Part shown: piece after piece, positions 16,320 through 24,025 of the stretch
Layout: the number at the start of each line of letters is the position of its first letter
Position numbering within the stretch: position 1 is the stretch's first letter
Assembly: GCA_003248755.1 (NCBI GenBank)
Contig: QFQW01000016.1
Coordinates: 1 to 54,807, forward strand
From: Chryseobacterium sp.
GTDB taxonomy: Bacteria; Bacteroidota; Bacteroidia; Flavobacteriales; Weeksellaceae
Length of the DNA: 54,807 nucleotides
Direction of reading: 5' to 3'
Notes under the pieces: generated by a model
The model's database searches: none
What the model was told of the DNA's origin: nothing
What the model saw: the letters and a program-made list of their open reading frames with translations, nothing else
Translations under genes and position numbers: made by a program

Positions 16320-16679
16320 ATGACACATTCTTTTGCCTTGGACGAAGACGATGTTCAAAAGTTTATAAAAAACCTTACTGAAAGACTCGGCGAAGAACGT
16401 GTAAAACAGGTTTTGACAGATGATAAAGAAGGTAAATTGAGCCAATACAATGACCCTAAATCTCTTGTCTTGATGTCTGCTCGTAAAATAACGGATGATG
16501 ACGGCTCTGAAAAACTTCTCTTTGTCATGAATGGAGCAGGATCATTAACCATGGAAAAAAAAGAAAATGGTTTTTATGAACTTGCTCAACTAGATGACGA
16601 CAACAGAGATATTATTTGGAAAATTTTTAAAACTTCTATCGAGTTCTTTGCCGACAAAAAATTAGCGGACATTCAATGA
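16320..16679 (+). CDS. Hypothetical protein divergent from the mobilisation genes
   Basis: A 119-residue acidic soluble protein I do not recognise. Two helices at the N-terminus (DVQKFIKNLTERLGEERVKQVL) are followed by a beta-rich centre (SLVLMSARKI, EKLLFVMNGAG) and a C-terminal helix (DIIWKIFKTSIEFFAD). It is the only plus-strand gene in the transfer block, inserted between two genes encoding paralogous small proteins. Its start is fixed by an AAGGAG at ideal spacing that lies in a palindrome. It could be a regulator or antagonist, but that is speculation. Confidence 0.6.
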   Translation: MTHSFALDEDDVQKFIKNLTERLGEERVKQVLTDDKEGKLSQYNDPKSLVLMSARKITDDDGSEKLLFVMNGAGSLTMEKKENGFYELAQLDDDNRDIIWKIFKTSIEFFADKKLADIQ

Positions 16680-16681
16680 AA

Positions 16682-16981
16682 TTAAATTCCCAGATCTCTG
16701 CCTTTGTTCTTATCCTGTTCTAGATATGTTTCTTTGTCATTAAATCTTGTTTCCAACCTTTCTGATCGTAGAAAGTCAGGCAAAGCTTCTTTATATTTTT
16801 GTTCTTTGTCAAACTCAGCATTTCCGCGCCTGATCCCTTCCAAATATGGTGTGCCTGTTTTGATCTCACCTAATAACTTGGCAAGATTCGGCTCCCATAG
16901 GGAAAGATCATATCCAGCCTCGAAACCTCTCTTATAATTGGCTTCGTATTCTTCTTGGGTCATATTTTGTTGTTCTGACAT
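16682..16981 (-). CDS. Small soluble protein, paralogue of 15961-16248 product
   Basis: A 99-residue protein. It shares with its paralogue the start MSEQ/MSEN, YKRG, a PYLEGIRRGNA motif, LPDFL, then RLETRFNDK and a charged Lys-rich tail. The overall identity looks near 35-40 % by eye. It begins two bases before the stop codon of the HTH gene ends (16984), so it is coupled to the excisionase-like gene. The repeated presence of this family next to the coupling ATPase and the HTH protein suggests an accessory role in mobilisation. No known family is recognised. Confidence 0.62.
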   Translation of the reverse strand: MSEQQNMTQEEYEANYKRGFEAGYDLSLWEPNLAKLLGEIKTGTPYLEGIRRGNAEFDKEQKYKEALPDFLRSERLETRFNDKETYLEQDKNKGRDLGI

Positions 16982-16983
16982 GA

Positions 16984-17253
16984 CTAAAAAGTTTTACGGG
17001 TGTTTTGTTCAAGGTAACTATTGATACTATCTCGGTCGTATAGAATGATTTTCTTTTGTGGCTGAGAATAACGAATTCGTCCTTCATCGCGAAGGTTCTG
17101 CAGCGTTGTTTTGGATTTGATGTTGAGCAGATGCATGGCTTCATCAGTATTAAGCCATTTATTCTCGGTTTTGTGATGTGCCGTCCTTAACTGCTCCAGG
17201 ACTTTATCGACCAATGCATAAAGCGCAGCATCTTGCAGACAGATAACTTCCAT
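16984..17253 (-). CDS. Excisionase-like helix-turn-helix protein
   Basis: An 89-residue protein with an N-terminal helix and a central winged-helix DNA-binding motif of the HTH_17/MerR-like excisionase type (WLNTDEAMHLLNIKSKTTLQNLRDEG, about residues 33-58, then RIRYSQPQKKIILYDRDSINSYL). This layout is typical of small HTH proteins on Bacteroidota integrative elements, where they aid excision or control transfer genes. It is the first gene of the minus-strand run that leads to the coupling ATPase. Palindromes upstream (17440-17454, 17552-17639) are candidate binding sites. Confidence 0.85.
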   Translation of the reverse strand: MEVICLQDAALYALVDKVLEQLRTAHHKTENKWLNTDEAMHLLNIKSKTTLQNLRDEGRIRYSQPQKKIILYDRDSINSYLEQNTRKTF

Positions 17254-17636
17254 TTCGTGATTATTAGTTGTTCTTAAAGATAAGAAAAAACCGAATGACT
17301 TAATATAATTTTTATCTATCAGTAAAATATAAAAACCTGAAAATGAATAAAATGCCTTTAAAAAAAATGGTAAATCATTAATCTATTTAAGACATTAATT
17401 TAAACAAAAACGAATTTTAGATAACGTTTCGTAATCCAACACTAGAATCTAGTGATATCAAAAATTTGTAAATAAATAATAATAAAAAATTAAACCAATC
17501 AAATTAGTTTAAAAAATTCACTACATTTGATAAGGCATATATAGAGCCTGCCATCCACCAATAGCGAAGCTGTTAAGCACTATACCTTTTTTTAATTGAA
17601 AAACTTTTTTCTCATATACAAGAAAATGGTTGGTGG
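17254..17636. other. Divergent AT-rich control region
   Basis: No gene is seen. The stretch separates the leftward HTH gene from the rightward YozE-like gene and holds a 15-base palindrome (17440-17454) and the left arm of a 10-base inverted repeat (17552-17561). It also contains TAGCGAAG (17562-17569), the same 8 bases as the 3' end of the tRNA-Met gene, possibly by chance. Confidence 0.55.
17440..17454. repeat. Perfect palindrome CACTAGA-A-TCTAGTG
   Basis: A 7+1+7 perfect inverted repeat 187 bases upstream of the excisionase-like gene. It is a candidate operator or recombination-protein site. Confidence 0.5.
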
Positions 17637-17639
17637 ATG
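17552..17639. repeat. 10-base inverted repeat flanking a 68-base spacer
   Basis: CATCCACCAA (17552-17561) is matched by TTGGTGGATG (17630-17639). The right arm runs over the first possible ATG (17637) of the YozE-like gene. Confidence 0.55.
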
Positions 17640-17672
17640 ACGTTTATTATTGTTGAGTTAAAAAATATTTCA

Positions 17673-18389
17673 ATGAAACCAGAAGAACATACAATCAACT
17701 ATTATAAGTTGCTAGCTAAAAGGTTAAAAAGAGAGCTTAATATTAAATATATTGATGCACTCAATACAGTAGCTCAGAAATACGGATTTTCAAATTGGAC
17801 TGAATGCCAAAGAAAATGCAGCAACCAACCACCTATACATGGAATTACGATTGAACCTCTAACTTTTACAATTTGGCTTCAAAAGCAGAAAAATAGACAT
17901 TCACCTTTAGGAGATTTGGCAAGGGATATGATAGCCGATATTAATTGGCCATTGAATAATGAAAGCCTTGATGGATATTTCAATTATTTAAATAGTAGAA
18001 GAGCCAGCAAAGAAGCTATTGCCGCATTAAAAAATGCTTGGAAGTCTTATAATAATTATTTGAATAGGAATTTATTACCTAAAGAAAAAATAATAAGCAA
18101 GACAGCCAGAGTGCCAAAAAACGATGAAAGAAAAATTGTTATTGTCAAAAATGTTCAACCTATACACTTCGACAAAAGAAGTGTCGAAGTTTTCAAAACT
18201 GGTGATAAAGCATGGATATCGTGGAACGGTCGTAAAGCACTACCTGTTACAATAACTGAGGTAACTGAACAACATTATTTATTTATTATTGAACGTCCTT
18301 TAAAGCATAAAGGAAATGAACATTATTTATTTTTAGATGAAGTTAGAAGTACGCCAGAACTTGCCTGCATCAATAAAGTAACTTCATAG
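17673..18389 (+). CDS. YozE SAM-like domain protein with N-terminal glyoxalase-related domain
   Basis: A 238-residue soluble protein. The N-terminal 50 residues (LLAKRLKRELNIKYIDALNTVAQKYGFSNW) resemble the short domain found in plasmid-type glyoxalase-related proteins. Residues about 70-135 (FTIWLQKQKNRHSPLGDLARDMIAD, then YLNSRRASKEAIAALKNAWKSY) match the YozE/SAM-like fold. The C-terminal part is beta-rich with a GDKAWISWNGRKALPVTI segment. ATG 17673 is chosen because an A-rich leader precedes it; 17637 would add 12 residues and start inside an inverted-repeat arm. It is the last gene of the element before the tRNA, where an integrase would be expected. Function unknown. Confidence 0.7.
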   Translation: MKPEEHTINYYKLLAKRLKRELNIKYIDALNTVAQKYGFSNWTECQRKCSNQPPIHGITIEPLTFTIWLQKQKNRHSPLGDLARDMIADINWPLNNESLDGYFNYLNSRRASKEAIAALKNAWKSYNNYLNRNLLPKEKIISKTARVPKNDERKIVIVKNVQPIHFDKRSVEVFKTGDKAWISWNGRKALPVTITEVTEQHYLFIIERPLKHKGNEHYLFLDEVRSTPELACINKVTS

Positions 18390-18398
18390 ACAAGTCAT

Positions 18399-18432
18399 AC
18401 AAAAGGAGAAATACAATCATTTCTCCTTTTGT
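18399..18432 (+). terminator. Terminator after the YozE-like gene
   Basis: Perfect 14-base-pair stem (18399-18412 with 18419-18432), a 6-base loop and T-rich 3' arm, 10 bases past the stop codon. Confidence 0.85.
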
Positions 18433-18460
18433 AACTTAAAGATGTTAATGCTATGCAAAA

Positions 18461-18480
18461 ATGTTGTACTTATGTTGTAC
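18461..18480. repeat. Direct repeat ATGTTGTAC x2, candidate integrase arm sites
   Basis: ATGTTGTAC occurs at 18461-18469 and 18472-18480, an 11-base period (one helical turn), about 50 bases from the tRNA-Met 3' end. Short helically phased repeats next to a tRNA fit arm-type integrase sites, but no integrase is visible here. Confidence 0.4.
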
Positions 18481-18489
18481 CTCAATTAA

Positions 18490-18521
18490 AAAAGGTTTTA
18501 AGAAATCTCTTAAAACCTTTT
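18490..18521 (-). terminator. Terminator of the tRNA-Met transcript
   Basis: Thirteen-base-pair stem (18490-18502 with 18509-18521), 6-base loop, followed on the minus strand by a T run. It sits 10 bases past the tRNA 3' end. Confidence 0.8.
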
Positions 18522-18530
18522 GTTTATAAG

Positions 18531-18604
18531 TAGCGAAGACGGGAATTGAACCCGTGACCTCAGGGTTATGAATCCTGCGCTCTAACCAACTGAGCTACCT
18601 CGCC
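18531..18604 (-). tRNA. tRNA-Met (anticodon CAT)
   Basis: A 74-base cloverleaf without encoded CCA: acceptor GGCGAGG/CTTCGCT with discriminator A, D arm GCTC/GAGC, anticodon stem CAGGA/CCCTG with loop TTCATAA, and T arm ACGGG/CCCGT. It lacks the GGG/CCC anticodon stem of initiator tRNA, so elongator Met is favoured; a CAT-Ile tRNA is less likely. Pairs 1-72 and 6-67 are G-U and 31-39 is an A-C mismatch. The 3' end faces the mobile element, the usual orientation for integration into a tRNA gene. Confidence 0.92.
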
Positions 18605-18650
18605 ATTTTTGTGGTGCAAATATAAGGATATTTTGCATTACCACAAACTT

Positions 18651-19931
18651 TTAATTAACTTTTAAATAATCTAGAACATCTCCTACATGATTAGGTTTGT
18701 TAACAATCACATTATTAGAATCTAAGATAAAATAGGTTGGTGTTGCACTAATATTATAAGTATCTCCGTAGGAGCTGTACCATCCTTTTCCTTCTGAGTC
18801 ACTCACCCATGGATACAAATTAGCTTTGTTCTTGAATTCTTGCAAATTACTATCCAAAGAAAGTCCTACAATTTCAATATTTTGTGACTTTAGCTTGTCA
18901 TACTTTTCAAGTAATTTAGGAAGTTCTGCTTCACAATGAGAACAGGTTGAAGACCAGAAAACAACAATTTTCTTAGCTGTTTTGATATCATACAAGGACT
19001 TAGCTTTTGTATGAATCGGATTTACAAAAGTATTATTAGGCATTTTCGCCCCTACTTCAGTATTATTATTAGCTTTCAAAGTAGATGCTAATCTATCATT
19101 GATTGTACATTTCAAATTGTTACCTTCTTTCAAATATTTCTCTTTTAGCTTATCCATATTATAAGTATTAAAGATGTCAATAAGTTCAGATAAAATAGTC
19201 TGTCCTCTTGGTGTTTCAAGATTCACAGCTGAAAGCAATTGATCTACTCCACCTTCAACATTAGATTTAGATGCATTAAGATAATTAATTAATGCCGGTT
19301 TCATAATCATGGATGTCTCAAGATATTCGCTAGATTTAGAGAAGAAATTAACATAATCCTCTGGTTTAAGTTCAGCAACTTTTTCTTGTGAAGAAAACTT
19401 TTGGTTTTTATTGTAAAATTCTAAAAAAGGGTGAGATTCATATAATGAAGCATTATTTTTGGACAGCTGATTGATTTCTGTTTCCAGTGATTTATAAAAA
19501 GCTTCAGTTGGCTTATAATAGTCTCTGATTTGAATTAATGCAGGCAAAATTAATTCTTGCTTTTTTTGAACATCAATTTCATTACTAAAAAGTTGGTTTG
19601 TAGGATCTTGAAACACGACATTCGAAATTTTATTTTTAGAATCTAATTCTAAAGAAAAATTGATATCCTGATTTTCCGAAACCATATTTACAGATGAGTT
19701 TGTCTTTTGTATGAAAGCCCTCATCATCCCAATATACTTTTTGTCAACTTTGAAAACTGCTGTATTATTAGCAATCTTAGCTTTGGCCAACAAAACTTCC
19801 TTAGATCCATTAAAACCATACAAGTAAGCTTCAGAATCTGCTAGATAAGCAGGAATCGAAACTTTAACTCCGAATTGAGCAACCGCAAAAGCAGAGAAAA
19901 ACAAACTGCTTGCTAAAATCATTTTTTTCAT
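18651..19931 (-). CDS. TlpA-like thioredoxin-fold protein, periplasmic
   Basis: A 426-residue protein with a signal peptide (1-19, AFAVAQ). The N-terminal half is a beta-rich DUF4369-like domain followed by a helical middle. The C-terminal domain (from about residue 290) is a TlpA/ResA-type thioredoxin with the redox motif Cys330-Ser-His-Cys333 in FWSSTCSHCEAELPKL and a cis-Pro segment (SATPTYFILD). It probably acts in the periplasm as a thiol-disulfide reductase. It lies 47 bases from the tRNA gene and downstream of a T9SS protein pair, from which a terminator separates it. Confidence 0.88.
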   Translation of the reverse strand: MKKMILASSLFFSAFAVAQFGVKVSIPAYLADSEAYLYGFNGSKEVLLAKAKIANNTAVFKVDKKYIGMMRAFIQKTNSSVNMVSENQDINFSLELDSKNKISNVVFQDPTNQLFSNEIDVQKKQELILPALIQIRDYYKPTEAFYKSLETEINQLSKNNASLYESHPFLEFYNKNQKFSSQEKVAELKPEDYVNFFSKSSEYLETSMIMKPALINYLNASKSNVEGGVDQLLSAVNLETPRGQTILSELIDIFNTYNMDKLKEKYLKEGNNLKCTINDRLASTLKANNNTEVGAKMPNNTFVNPIHTKAKSLYDIKTAKKIVVFWSSTCSHCEAELPKLLEKYDKLKSQNIEIVGLSLDSNLQEFKNKANLYPWVSDSEGKGWYSSYGDTYNISATPTYFILDSNNVIVNKPNHVGDVLDYLKVN

Positions 19932-19940
19932 AGAGTAAAA

Positions 19941-19970
19941 ATAAAAAAACTCACTATAAAAAGTGAGTTT
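19941..19970 (-). terminator. Terminator between T9SS operon and TlpA-like gene
   Basis: Stem AAACTCAC (19947-19954) with GTGAGTTT (19963-19970). On the minus strand a long T run follows. Confidence 0.8.
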
Positions 19971-19990
19971 AAGATATAAAAATCTTAATA

Positions 19991-20218
19991 TTATTGTAGA
20001 ATTCTATCTTTTGTTTTGAAAACAAAAAACGCAATCATAATCAATGCCACAACAAACAGAACAAATGTATAAGAATCGATAGGAGATGCAGGGTATGCAC
20101 CAATATCTCCAGACTCTGGATTTTCTGGCGGCGGCGGCACTGATTGAGCAAAGCTTATTAGACTAACTAGTAATAAAAATAAGGTTAATAGTCTCTTAAA
20201 TAAAAGATTTACCATCAT
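19991..20218 (-). CDS. Small Pro-rich membrane protein
   Basis: A 75-residue protein with a signal peptide (about 1-24, ending SFAQ), a short Pro-rich segment (VPPPPENPESG) and one transmembrane helix (YTFVLFVVALIMIAFFVF) with a basic end. Small proteins of this plan commonly follow T9SS-substrate genes in Flavobacteriia. It is 20 bases downstream of the sorting-domain protein and co-transcribed with it. The second Met could be the start. Function unknown. Confidence 0.75.
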   Translation of the reverse strand: MMVNLLFKRLLTLFLLLVSLISFAQSVPPPPENPESGDIGAYPASPIDSYTFVLFVVALIMIAFFVFKTKDRILQ

Positions 20219-20238
20219 TGTATAGAATATATGTGTTT

Positions 20239-22266
20239 CTAATTTAAAATCTTCTTGGTAACAATTTCTCCTTTATCAGAAATAGCTCTTACAAGAAACA
20301 TACCTTTTACTTGATAATTAAGAGGTATTTTATAATCTGCAGTTGTTATTATCTTAGATTTAGAATTCAAAAGTTGTCCTGATGCAGAAAAAACCTCGAC
20401 AGTAGCATTATTCCAATCTCTAGCAAATCTAACAACCCACTGAGATTCTTTTTTTGCAATAATTGTCTGTGAATTACTAATTGTATTATCTGTACCAAGA
20501 GTAGCACCCTCAGGTAGTTCATAATATAGCCCCAAGATTTTTGTCCCACTCAAAGAAAGGCTATCACCATCTTCGATCTTAACAAACTGCCCTTGGTCAT
20601 TTTTTATATAAAAATTCTTACCTGTACTAAGACCATTCACAACCCTATCTCCTTTTTCATAAACCTCGAAATTTAGATAATAAGGATACTCAGAATAATT
20701 AATATAAAGAGGGATTTCTTTAGATTTGAAGTCAACTTCATTGGCTTCATTAATATAAAGTTTACCTGAAAGATTTATATCTTCTCCTCCACTTGACTTT
20801 TCTTCTTTTGTATAGATGTAACTATCATCTCCATTATAAGATTGAAGAAGTGTGTTACCTGGATTATTACCGCTTAAAGATGTTGGAGAAACTGCATAAT
20901 AAGTTCTACCCACCTCTATACTATCCTTATCATACAAGATAACGGCTAACTGTTTTACAATTTTATCTGCAGGTATATCTATATTATCAGAATATATTTT
21001 ACTGGTAGGGTTTGTAGTTTGTGTTGTATTATCTCGTGAAGAAGAAGAAAATCTTCTAAGCGATGTAAAATCAATTCTTGAAGCTGGATTATTTCCATTG
21101 TCAGCAGACAGTTTAATCATAAACTCTGACATAGGTTTAACAATTAATCTATTTGCGCTTAAATCACCTGCCTGAAAAGCACCGGAAGAAGTAGTCATTC
21201 TAACAGTTTGTCCGGTAGATGTACCAGTCACAGGATAGCTTGTTCCAGTACCTCTTACCCATGTCAACCCAGATGTGTAATAAGCTATACCTTGTAAGTT
21301 AGGGATATTGTTACCATCAGAGTTTGTAGTTTCTCCTAATCCGATATATCTTAAATCAATATTAGTTAAAAAAGGGTTTGCTACTTGATAAAGGTTTTTC
21401 GCATACAAAACATCCCAACCTCCTGCATTAGCAGTTTTAGATTGAAAAGGATCATCTAGGTAACTGTCATATCTTTCATTATATGTATTTCTTGCTGATC
21501 CGTTATATCCAAAATTTATCCCTGCAGAAGCACCAGTAAGTGACAACGCTTGAACAGTTGTAACATCAGAAACAGGAGTTCCCGTAAACGTTGTCAAACC
21601 TGTAGCACCTGCCGGACTCCAAACAATAGTTCCAGAAACATTCCTTCTAGGAATAATATAATAATCTAAAGATGAGCCAACATTGGTAGTTGCAAACTGG
21701 TCAGAGTAAGAAAGAATCTGATCAAATCTCGCGCGGGCATTATTCCATTTGAACACAGAGTTTGTTCTAAAACGTGCAGTCCCACCATCCACAAGATTCA
21801 AATAATTACCTCCAGTATTGTTTGTACTATTGGTAATATTATTAATCATATCCTGAACTTTATACTCAAAGAAAGGCAAACCTATCTGTTGTCTTGCTGC
21901 AAACGTGGCGTCTGATCCAGTATTAGCATCTGCCCTATACTCCTTATTAACTTTTCCTGTTATGTTTGCTTGTGCAATATCTTTGATATAAAGTTGCCCA
22001 TAGCTTGTGCTTCCGTTAAATTTCAAGTTCAGTCCAGATGTAGATGCAATATTTACAACATCTGCAGTAGCAGCATTTTTTACAATCATAATATTGCCGG
22101 AGTTGTTAATGGTACCGGTTCCAGCAAGCTGTAACCCTCCGCCATTATATACCAAGGTCTGACTTTGAATAGTAACAAGAGCATTATTCCCTACATAAGT
22201 AAGGACTTGAGAATAACTAAGAATGTAAAAGAATATTAAATTAAGTATAAATAATTTTCTTATCAT
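20239..22266 (-). CDS. T9SS type A sorting domain protein, large surface protein
   Basis: A 675-residue protein with a signal peptide (1-19, ILSYSQ), a long beta-rich region rich in Asn, Ser, Thr and Gly, and a C-terminal Por/T9SS sorting domain (VEVFSASGQLLNSKSK, YQVKGMFLVRAI, VTKKILN). It should be secreted through T9SS and displayed or released. The body has no enzymatic motif that I recognise; the repeats of GSTSYGQLYI and GTGTINNSGNIMI type suggest an adhesin-like fold. First gene of a two-gene operon with the small Pro-rich membrane protein. Confidence 0.88.
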   Translation of the reverse strand: MIRKLFILNLIFFYILSYSQVLTYVGNNALVTIQSQTLVYNGGGLQLAGTGTINNSGNIMIVKNAATADVVNIASTSGLNLKFNGSTSYGQLYIKDIAQANITGKVNKEYRADANTGSDATFAARQQIGLPFFEYKVQDMINNITNSTNNTGGNYLNLVDGGTARFRTNSVFKWNNARARFDQILSYSDQFATTNVGSSLDYYIIPRRNVSGTIVWSPAGATGLTTFTGTPVSDVTTVQALSLTGASAGINFGYNGSARNTYNERYDSYLDDPFQSKTANAGGWDVLYAKNLYQVANPFLTNIDLRYIGLGETTNSDGNNIPNLQGIAYYTSGLTWVRGTGTSYPVTGTSTGQTVRMTTSSGAFQAGDLSANRLIVKPMSEFMIKLSADNGNNPASRIDFTSLRRFSSSSRDNTTQTTNPTSKIYSDNIDIPADKIVKQLAVILYDKDSIEVGRTYYAVSPTSLSGNNPGNTLLQSYNGDDSYIYTKEEKSSGGEDINLSGKLYINEANEVDFKSKEIPLYINYSEYPYYLNFEVYEKGDRVVNGLSTGKNFYIKNDQGQFVKIEDGDSLSLSGTKILGLYYELPEGATLGTDNTISNSQTIIAKKESQWVVRFARDWNNATVEVFSASGQLLNSKSKIITTADYKIPLNYQVKGMFLVRAISDKGEIVTKKILN

Positions 22267-22294
22267 TGTGTTGTGTTTAGATGTGTTTACCGTG

Positions 22295-22302
22295 CAAAGA
22301 TA
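22295..22302 (-). promoter_or_regulatory. -7 box of the T9SS protein gene
   Basis: On the minus strand TATCTTTG followed by CA, an exact and typical Bacteroidota -7 box, 29 bases before the ATG at 22266. Confidence 0.6.
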
Positions 22303-22348
22303 TTAATTTTTTGAATAATTAAAAATTTTCTTCGTTTATTTAAAGATT

Positions 22349-23527
22349 TTATAATATTGAATCTATTTTCACATGTTCATTACTTTCAATATCGAACATG
22401 TAATCTTCCAGTACTTTTTCAGTCGCTCCTCTTAGCCCTCTTGCACCAAGCCCTTTATTCATGGTATCTTCAACTATTTCTTCAATAGCATTATCTGAAA
22501 ATTCGAGCGTCACATTATCCATTTTAAAGAGCTCTGTAAACTGATTGATGATAGAATTTTTAGGCTCCTTCATAATTCTTACAAGAGTCTCTTTGGTCAA
22601 TTTATCAAGATACGTAATAATCGGAAATCTTCCCAAAAGCTCAGGTATCAATCCAAAAGTTTTCAAATCGACAGCATTAATCTGGCTTAGAATATACTCT
22701 TCCTCTTCAATTTTATTTAATTTTTCAGCAGAAAAACCAATGGCTTGTTTATTAAGCCTTCTCTCAATAATTTCTTTAATTCCATCAAAAGCACCTCCCG
22801 CAATGAATAATATATTCTGAGTATTAACCTGAATATATTTCTGATCCGGATGCTTCCTTCCTCCTTGGGGTGGAACATTGACAATGCTACCTTCCAAAAG
22901 CTTCAACAAACCTTGCTGAACACCTTCCCCGGAAACATCCCTAGTGATACTTGGATTATCGGACTTTCTTGCAATTTTATCAATCTCATCAATGAAAACA
23001 ATTCCTCTCTCTGCTTTTTCAACATCATAATCTGCGACCATTAGTAGTCTGGACAAAATGCTTTCTACATCTTCACCTACATAACCAGCTTCTGTAAGAA
23101 TCGTTGCATCTACAATACAGAAAGGGACATTAAGTTGTTTTGCAATAGTTTTTGCCAACAACGTTTTACCTGTTCCGGTTTCTCCAATCATAATAATATT
23201 GGACTTTTCTATCTCAACTTCGCGATTCTCATCTTGGGCGTGCAACAACCTTTTATAATGATTATACACGGCGATTGATAATTGCTTCTTTGCTTGATCT
23301 TGACCAATCACATACTCATCTAGAAAAGTCTTGATTTCTTTTGGCTTCTTAAGTTGTTCTAAGGATTTAGCCTCTGAACTGCCTTCAGAAACATTTTTCA
23401 CGCTATCTTTTATGATTGAATGCGCCTGCTCTATACAGTTTTCACATATAAATCCATTTTGTCCGGAAATTAGAATTTGTACTTCATTCTTTTTTCTTCC
23501 ACAAAATGAACATTGATTTGGATTCAT
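22349..23527 (-). CDS. clpX: ATP-dependent Clp protease ATP-binding subunit ClpX
   Basis: A 392-residue AAA+ unfoldase that feeds substrates to ClpP. The N-terminal zinc domain has Cys6, Cys9, Cys28 and Cys31; Walker A is GETGTGKT, Walker B IVFIDEID, followed by the arginine-containing sensor region and the GARGLRGATEKVLEDYMF C-terminal domain. Length is slightly shorter than E. coli ClpX (424). clpP is not adjacent, unlike in many Proteobacteria. The downstream HIT gene lies on the other side of its start, so it is a separate unit. Confidence 0.97.
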   Translation of the reverse strand: MNPNQCSFCGRKKNEVQILISGQNGFICENCIEQAHSIIKDSVKNVSEGSSEAKSLEQLKKPKEIKTFLDEYVIGQDQAKKQLSIAVYNHYKRLLHAQDENREVEIEKSNIIMIGETGTGKTLLAKTIAKQLNVPFCIVDATILTEAGYVGEDVESILSRLLMVADYDVEKAERGIVFIDEIDKIARKSDNPSITRDVSGEGVQQGLLKLLEGSIVNVPPQGGRKHPDQKYIQVNTQNILFIAGGAFDGIKEIIERRLNKQAIGFSAEKLNKIEEEEYILSQINAVDLKTFGLIPELLGRFPIITYLDKLTKETLVRIMKEPKNSIINQFTELFKMDNVTLEFSDNAIEEIVEDTMNKGLGARGLRGATEKVLEDYMFDIESNEHVKIDSIL

Positions 23528-23552
23528 AATTTTCTTAAGTTCTAAAATTAAA

Positions 23553-23575
23553 AAAAGAAGTTCAAGACTTCTTTT
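23553..23575 (+). terminator. Hairpin between clpX and HIT genes
   Basis: Stem AAAAGAAGT (23553-23561) with ACTTCTTTT (23567-23575). It overlaps the HIT stop codon; read on the minus strand it ends that gene with a T run. Confidence 0.6.
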
Positions 23576-23963
23576 ATGCTTTTGTTATGGATTCCTGAAT
23601 TTCTTTGTACTCTTCGGGTGTAAAAATCAACCTTACATTCTTAAAGTTTAGGTCATCCATATTATTTAATGGTATCAGATGTATATGAGCATGAGGCACT
23701 TCCAATCCAACAACAGCAATTCCTACTCTTTTGCAAGGAATGGCTTTTTTGATTTGCTTAGCAATATCTTGAGTAAAAGCCCACAATTCTTTGTAATCTT
23801 TCGAATCCAGGTCAAAAATTAAATCAACTTCCTTTTTTGGCACAACTAAAGTATGTCCTTTGACCAAAGGCATTGCATCTAAAAAAGCAATATGCTTTTC
23901 ATTTTCTGCGATTTTGTAACTAGGAATTTCTCCGTTGATGATTTTAGAAAAAATAGTGCTCAT
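23574..23963 (-). CDS. HIT family protein (histidine triad nucleotide-binding)
   Basis: A 129-residue protein with the histidine triad His91-x-His93-x-His95-x-x (PHAHIHLIPL) and the conserved FSKIINGEIPSYKI start. Members hydrolyse AMP-lysine or AMP-linked substrates in the cytoplasm. The length is normal for the Hint branch. It lies in a minus-strand run greA - HIT - clpX, a common order in Flavobacteriia, and may share transcription with greA. Confidence 0.95.
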   Translation of the reverse strand: MSTIFSKIINGEIPSYKIAENEKHIAFLDAMPLVKGHTLVVPKKEVDLIFDLDSKDYKELWAFTQDIAKQIKKAIPCKRVGIAVVGLEVPHAHIHLIPLNNMDDLNFKNVRLIFTPEEYKEIQESITKA

Positions 23964-24025
23964 AATAATTTGATATTGATTAAAAATTTCAGCAATTATT
24001 AAACCAACATTCTGGTTTTTCTTGC

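Noticed and set aside
17561..17570. Attachment-site copy of the tRNA 3' end (TAGCGAAG)
   Set aside because: Only 8 bases match and the neighbours differ; this is too short to call an att site within the element.
1..18530. Integrase or type IV secretion channel genes
   Set aside because: I checked all frames given and saw no tyrosine or serine recombinase and no VirB4, VirB6 or VirB8-like protein.
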